From the NCBI GenBank assembly GCA_951800685.1, contig CATOJY010000027.1, positions 1-45,989 of the forward strand: a DNA stretch of 45,989 bases. Reading direction: 5' to 3'. Source of the stretch: an uncultured Lachnospiraceae bacterium. Its GTDB lineage: Bacteria > Bacillota > Clostridia > Lachnospirales > Lachnospiraceae. Below the pieces are notes generated by a model that saw only the letters and a list, made by a program, of their open reading frames with translations, searched no databases and was not told the origin of the DNA. Made by a program: the position numbers and the translations under genes. Below, piece by piece: positions 42,434-45,989 of this stretch; positions within the stretch are counted from its first letter, which is position 1, and each line of letters begins with the position of its first letter.

Positions 42434-44044
42434 TTATAATGCATCCAGCACGCCCTGGATTCCCTTTTCTTCATAGATCTGCTTATAGAGGGCCACCTCA
42501 TCCCGGATCAGTTCATCAATGACCTGCATCCCAAGAAGCTCCACCGGCGCCTTGTCATCAGTCATAACATGGTCTCCTGCGTTATAGGCTGTCAGCTGCC
42601 CATCCACTGTCCCCATCATTGCCGCCAGATCTTCCTCCACAATCTTTTCACGGTGGGCCGACAGATTGTCTAACATCTGCGGATTATCGGACGCAAAAAG
42701 TTCCCTGTTAGTAGAGCCCTTCACGTCTACCGTATACACCTCTCCAAACACGCTGCCGATGGTGTCCGCCAGATATTCATTAATACTGCCCTCGTTGCTG
42801 CCCCGCATATTCATATTCACTACCATCACGCCATCTTCCGTCAGATGTTCCTTCACCAAAGTGAAAAATTCCACGGAAGACATCTGGAATGGAATGGTGA
42901 TATCCTGGTAAGCATCCACCATGATCACGTCATATTGGCCATCAATAGCATTCAAATAGGCTCTGCCGTCATAAGTTGTCACCGGCACATCCGCCGGCAG
43001 CGCAAAGTGCTCTCTGGCAAGTGCGGTGATCTTCTCGTCGATCTCCACCCCTTCAATCTCCATATTCCCGAAATAATTCCGGCACTGCACGGCATAAGTT
43101 CCCGTTCCCATACCCAGGATCAGAACCTTGCAGTCCCCCGGATTCTCCAGCTCTGTCATCAGCGGAGCCGCCATAGCATAGTCATAGTACATGCCCGTCA
43201 GCCCCTCACCCTTCACCAGTAAAGACTGAACCCCAAACAGTACATTTGTTGATAATATGACAGCTCTGTCATTTTCCTTGACCTGCAGATAATTGTAAAT
43301 AGATTCTCCCTCATAGGTCAGACCACTCTCCCAGAAGGCAAAACTGTTAGACTTCCCCAGAAAGCAGCATACCACGAACAGAACCGCAGCAACTATCCCC
43401 TTCGCCGCACCCCTTCTGCCGCTCACAAAATAAATCAGGGAAAGAAGAAGCAAAATGCCTGCAAAAATCAGGAACGTGATCGATGTACCCACCGCCGGAA
43501 TAGAAATGAAAGTCGGCACAAAGGTCCCGATAATGCTGCCGATCGTGTTGGATGCGTTCAACATTCCCACCGTCTTACCGCTGTCCGCCAGGCTGTCCAC
43601 AGAATACTTGGCCAGCGACGGCGTCACCGTCCCCAACAGAAACAGCGGAAACACAAAGACCGCCATACAGGCCGCAAACGCCGCCCAAATCAGGAAATTC
43701 GTGTTCACTGTAAAGATCAGCACGGCAGAAATCCCCAGAATGATATATTTCCCCACCACAGGAATAGCCGCAATCCAGATCGCCGCGATCAGTATCCTGC
43801 CATACAGCCTGTCCGGATCGGGGTTTCTGTCCGCACTGCGTCCGCCGTAAATATTCCCCAGTGCCATGGCAATCATGATCGTTCCGATAATGATCGTCCA
43901 CACGATCTGCGAAGAACTAAAATAAGGCGCTAACAGCCTGCTGGCTCCCAGCTCCACCGCCATCACCGACATCCCCGCAAAAAATTCCGTCAGATACAGA
44001 AATAATTTATTATTTAATACAGGCGTTATTTTCGTCGTGTTCAT
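42434..44044 (-). CDS. Fused membrane protein / spermidine-synthase-like methyltransferase fold
   Basis: I choose ATG 44044 (MNTTKITPVL), with AAGGA nine bases upstream; a longer frame to 44137 has no ribosome site. The 536-residue protein has eight or nine TM helices in its first half (about 10-235; ELGASRLLAPYFSSSQIVW, GNIYGGRSADRNPDPDRLYG). The second half is a spermidine-synthase/SAM-dependent Rossmann domain (VLILGMGTGTYAVQC, GVEIDEKITALAR, YDVIMVDAYQD). The family is known as fused MFS/spermidine synthase; the typical decarboxy-SAM chemistry is not proven for it. The Asp-rich motifs are kept. It stands between a terminator region and the ABC pair. Confidence 0.88.
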   Translation of the reverse strand: MNTTKITPVLNNKLFLYLTEFFAGMSVMAVELGASRLLAPYFSSSQIVWTIIIGTIMIAMALGNIYGGRSADRNPDPDRLYGRILIAAIWIAAIPVVGKYIILGISAVLIFTVNTNFLIWAAFAACMAVFVFPLFLLGTVTPSLAKYSVDSLADSGKTVGMLNASNTIGSIIGTFVPTFISIPAVGTSITFLIFAGILLLLSLIYFVSGRRGAAKGIVAAVLFVVCCFLGKSNSFAFWESGLTYEGESIYNYLQVKENDRAVILSTNVLFGVQSLLVKGEGLTGMYYDYAMAAPLMTELENPGDCKVLILGMGTGTYAVQCRNYFGNMEIEGVEIDEKITALAREHFALPADVPVTTYDGRAYLNAIDGQYDVIMVDAYQDITIPFQMSSVEFFTLVKEHLTEDGVMVVNMNMRGSNEGSINEYLADTIGSVFGEVYTVDVKGSTNRELFASDNPQMLDNLSAHREKIVEEDLAAMMGTVDGQLTAYNAGDHVMTDDKAPVELLGMQVIDELIRDEVALYKQIYEEKGIQGVLDAL

Positions 44045-44226
44045 TCTCTTCATTCCTTTCCCGCTTCTATGTATTTTCCGGCATGTCCATCCCAGATGTC
44101 CCAAAATCCAGGTGCTCTGCGCTCTCCCGTTCCCCATAAATCCCGCACATCTTCATATTCCGGTTTCCTGCAAGTTTCAATCAACTGTAAATCGCGGACA
44201 GCCTGTATATTCCAGGCACCTCGAAA

Positions 44227-44254
44227 ACGGGGCTGCACCGCATACAAGCCCCGT
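44227..44254 (-). terminator. Terminator after the DUF3794-LysM gene
   Basis: On the minus strand ACGGGGCT (44254-44247) pairs with AGCCCCGT (44234-44227), followed by TTTTCG. The 347-base gap 44045-44391 has no supported gene; a 65-codon frame there (44050-44247) starts inside this hairpin and is not called. Confidence 0.65.
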
Positions 44255-44391
44255 CTTCCAGTATATACAATTTCTTATCCCTTTTCCACGAAAATATTTA
44301 TAAACTATAGCAGCTGCCCTTTCAGCCTCCCTGTTGTTTTACGATATCTCCCCTCCTAAACCACGGCACGGTATCCTGAATACCAAAGTAC

Positions 44392-45948
44392 CTACACACT
44401 CCCTTTCACCACCAGAATCTTATCCCCTGCACTGATCTCCTCTGTTACCAGCTCATTAACCTCCTTCAGCTGCGAAATCGTCACATAATACCGCTTCCCA
44501 ATATCCCACAGTGTATCATTCGGTCCGGCAATATAGATAACCATCCCTGGCAGTTCACTAAGTTTGTTCAGATCCAGTTCTTCCACCTTGACATCCGTGA
44601 TCAGATTGCTCTTCTGCACTGCAAATACAATTACCTTGAACAGCAGCGCCGCCTTCACATCCAGCTCATCACTGTCAAGCATCGTCACTGTCAGCTGCTC
44701 TATGCTGCAGCGCAGTTTAAAAATGCTGGTAGGCGTAATATTCTCCGCCTCGATCACATACTGGAATGGCAGTACATTTCTGGATGAATAAATAGATTTT
44801 GAACCGTTGCCGCACAAATATAAGGTAACTACCGTCAACGTTCCCGTGATAGCAATTCCGTTCTCTACGATCGCCTGTTCCTCGATCTGGATCTCACCTT
44901 CTGAATGGATCAGCTGATACATAGGCATTTCCGGATTCTGGACCTTGGCATGTTCCGCGATCTTGCACTTACCGCTGCCGCATAACAGCAGACTCTTAAG
45001 CTGTACCTCCATCGTCAGCGCCTCGATCTCCTTCTCCACGCCGTAGATATCAGAAAGTACCTCCATGTTTTCCTCTTCATACAAATGAATATCCAGATCC
45101 AACACCGGCTCTACGCAGAAGACTCTCTCCTCTCCATCGAAATCCTGACGCACTTCCACATTGCACTGCCCCAGGCTGTAACGGATATCTGGTATCATAT
45201 TTTCCCGGCACCCATGACACTCTATGATTCCGCTGAAAGGCACCGTATTCTCATACCAGAGCGTCCTGTCATTGTCCCCTTCTCCCTCATACAGGAAAAA
45301 GGCCCGCATTTCTCCCTGGATCGATATCTTCTCATCCAATGCCTTAAACTCCACATGATCAAAGGTAATATGATGCCAGATCGTCTGGAATACATTCGGA
45401 AGATTGCCCGACAGTTCCATCTCCTCTTTTAGCCGGAAAATATCTTTCTTCTGCAGCACCAGCTCCACCATAGGATAGGTGCGTTTGCGGTATTCCACCG
45501 GTTCCTCATGGTAAATATCTACCGCCGTTTCCTGTTCCACATGCTCTTCCAGCTCCAGTCCAAAAGAAACAACCGCCTGCGCACTGATCTTCCTGGAATT
45601 GATCAGTCCAACTGTCAGATCTTCAATTGTCCAGTCTGTCAAAATAACATCCCCACCGGAAACGCCTTCCATATTGACCCGTTCCTCAAAGGGAATCACC
45701 GACTCCATGCTTGCACATGTTCCCTCCATATCCGTCAGATACAAGATCGATATTACCAGCTTTCCTCTTAAATTCACCATATTTTCTCCGGCACGGATTT
45801 CCTCCATGATGATCTCACCCTTGCTGTTAAGCAGGTGACTGGCGTCAGGTTTGTTATCTGAAATATTCACATCTTCTTCCAATACCATCTGGGTGCCGGC
45901 TCTGCTGCTGATCCGATCCATATGTATCTTCTTTTTTACTAATTCCAC
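44392..45948 (-). CDS. DUF3794 (SPOCS)-LysM spore-associated protein
   Basis: The 518-residue protein has tandem SPOCS/DUF3794-type domains (first from about 25: VLEEDVNISDNKPDA, I-x-x-x-R-x-x-x-x-N-x-V-x-L-R-G-K-L) and a C-terminal LysM domain (about 470-516; VIYIAGPNDTLWDIGKRYYVTISQLKEVN). SPOCS proteins are found in Clostridial spore coats; LysM binds peptidoglycan. The start is GTG 45948, nine bases after GGAGG. No TM or signal peptide is present. A sigma-E-like -10 (CATATACT, 45988-45981) lies ahead, so sporulation-stage expression is likely (inference). Confidence 0.92.
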   Translation of the reverse strand: MELVKKKIHMDRISSRAGTQMVLEEDVNISDNKPDASHLLNSKGEIIMEEIRAGENMVNLRGKLVISILYLTDMEGTCASMESVIPFEERVNMEGVSGGDVILTDWTIEDLTVGLINSRKISAQAVVSFGLELEEHVEQETAVDIYHEEPVEYRKRTYPMVELVLQKKDIFRLKEEMELSGNLPNVFQTIWHHITFDHVEFKALDEKISIQGEMRAFFLYEGEGDNDRTLWYENTVPFSGIIECHGCRENMIPDIRYSLGQCNVEVRQDFDGEERVFCVEPVLDLDIHLYEEENMEVLSDIYGVEKEIEALTMEVQLKSLLLCGSGKCKIAEHAKVQNPEMPMYQLIHSEGEIQIEEQAIVENGIAITGTLTVVTLYLCGNGSKSIYSSRNVLPFQYVIEAENITPTSIFKLRCSIEQLTVTMLDSDELDVKAALLFKVIVFAVQKSNLITDVKVEELDLNKLSELPGMVIYIAGPNDTLWDIGKRYYVTISQLKEVNELVTEEISAGDKILVVKGSV

Positions 45949-45964
45949 AAAAATAAACCTCCAT

Positions 45965-45989
45965 GCGTATACTTAATAAAAGTATATGC
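45965..45989 (-). promoter_or_regulatory. Sigma-E-like -10 and inverted repeat ahead of the spore gene
   Basis: GCGTATACTT and AAGTATATGC form an imperfect inverted repeat around a 5-base loop at the window end. On the minus strand CATATACT (45988-45981) matches the sigma-E -10 CATAYANT. The -35 would lie outside the window, so the call cannot be completed here. The distance to the start (about 25 bases after the predicted start of transcription) is normal. Confidence 0.35.

Noticed and set aside
44050..44247. Minus-strand 65-codon frame upstream of the synthase-like gene
   Set aside because: Its ATG lies inside the terminator hairpin of the spore gene, with no ribosome site. It overlaps the chosen region of the next start by an ATGA, but conservation is unknown.
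1..45989. CRISPR array, tRNA or rRNA genes, prophage genes
   Set aside because: No regularly spaced repeats, no cloverleaf ends with CCA, and no integrase, capsid or tail genes were seen in reading the window.

Overview
The window looks like a chromosomal segment of a spore-forming member of the Clostridia, most likely Lachnospiraceae. The grounds are moderate GC, strong AGGAGG ribosome binding sites, a DUF3794/LysM spore-type protein, a GH31 alpha-xylosidase, AsnS, MurI, IspE and a DUF1934 protein. The genus-level assignment is inference; no 16S gene or other marker is present.

Region 1 (1-1093) is the right end of an IS256-family element (transposase C-terminus, a consensus promoter, and a TTTACACAA-type terminal repeat). 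Decayed sequence and a small two-helix membrane protein gene (776-955) follow. The minus-strand terminator at 1032-1068 closes the large locus.

Region 2 (about 1,094-27,310) is the centrepiece: 23 consecutive minus-strand genes, mostly with tight spacing, forming a type VII secretion (T7SS, EssC-type) locus. In transcription order: membrane FHA protein, 1666-aa EssC-like FtsK/SpoIIIE ATPase with an FHA domain, LytTR regulator with a degenerate receiver, possible EspG-like protein, YukD/EsaB ubiquitin-fold protein, a helical protein, five WXG100-family proteins, a putative secreted protein with a helical head and Gly/Ala-rich beta domain, DUF4176 protein, VWA-TM-FHA protein, PP2C phosphatase, double zinc-ribbon protein, zinc-ribbon Ser/Thr kinase with one TM helix, then six genes for surface proteins. 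Five of those six have the same plan: cytoplasmic MFCxxCG zinc ribbon(s), one TM helix, and a varied outer domain (M14 carboxypeptidase + SH3, beta-propeller-like, VWA + YARHG, unknown, LamG). The sixth is an amidase lipoprotein. No EssB, EsaA or EssA could be recognised. The kinase, phosphatase and three FHA proteins form a plausible phospho-threonine circuit controlling secretion. The zinc-ribbon surface proteins may be accessory envelope components; this is inference.

Region 3 (27,390-36,050) is housekeeping, mostly minus strand: asnS with an NlpC/P60 hydrolase downstream; one plus-strand small membrane protein; then an apparent operon transcribed from a strong promoter at 36,008-36,036: ispE, a GntR/FCD regulator, a small membrane protein with a hairpin-occluded RBS, murI, MATE transporter and DUF1934 protein. 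TTGTATACAA-like operators overlap that promoter.

Region 4 (36,200-45,989): a plus-strand hypothetical gene and the GH31 alpha-xylosidase, then minus-strand genes: ABC permease/ATPase pair, fused membrane/spermidine-synthase-like protein, and a DUF3794-LysM spore-associated protein at the window edge.
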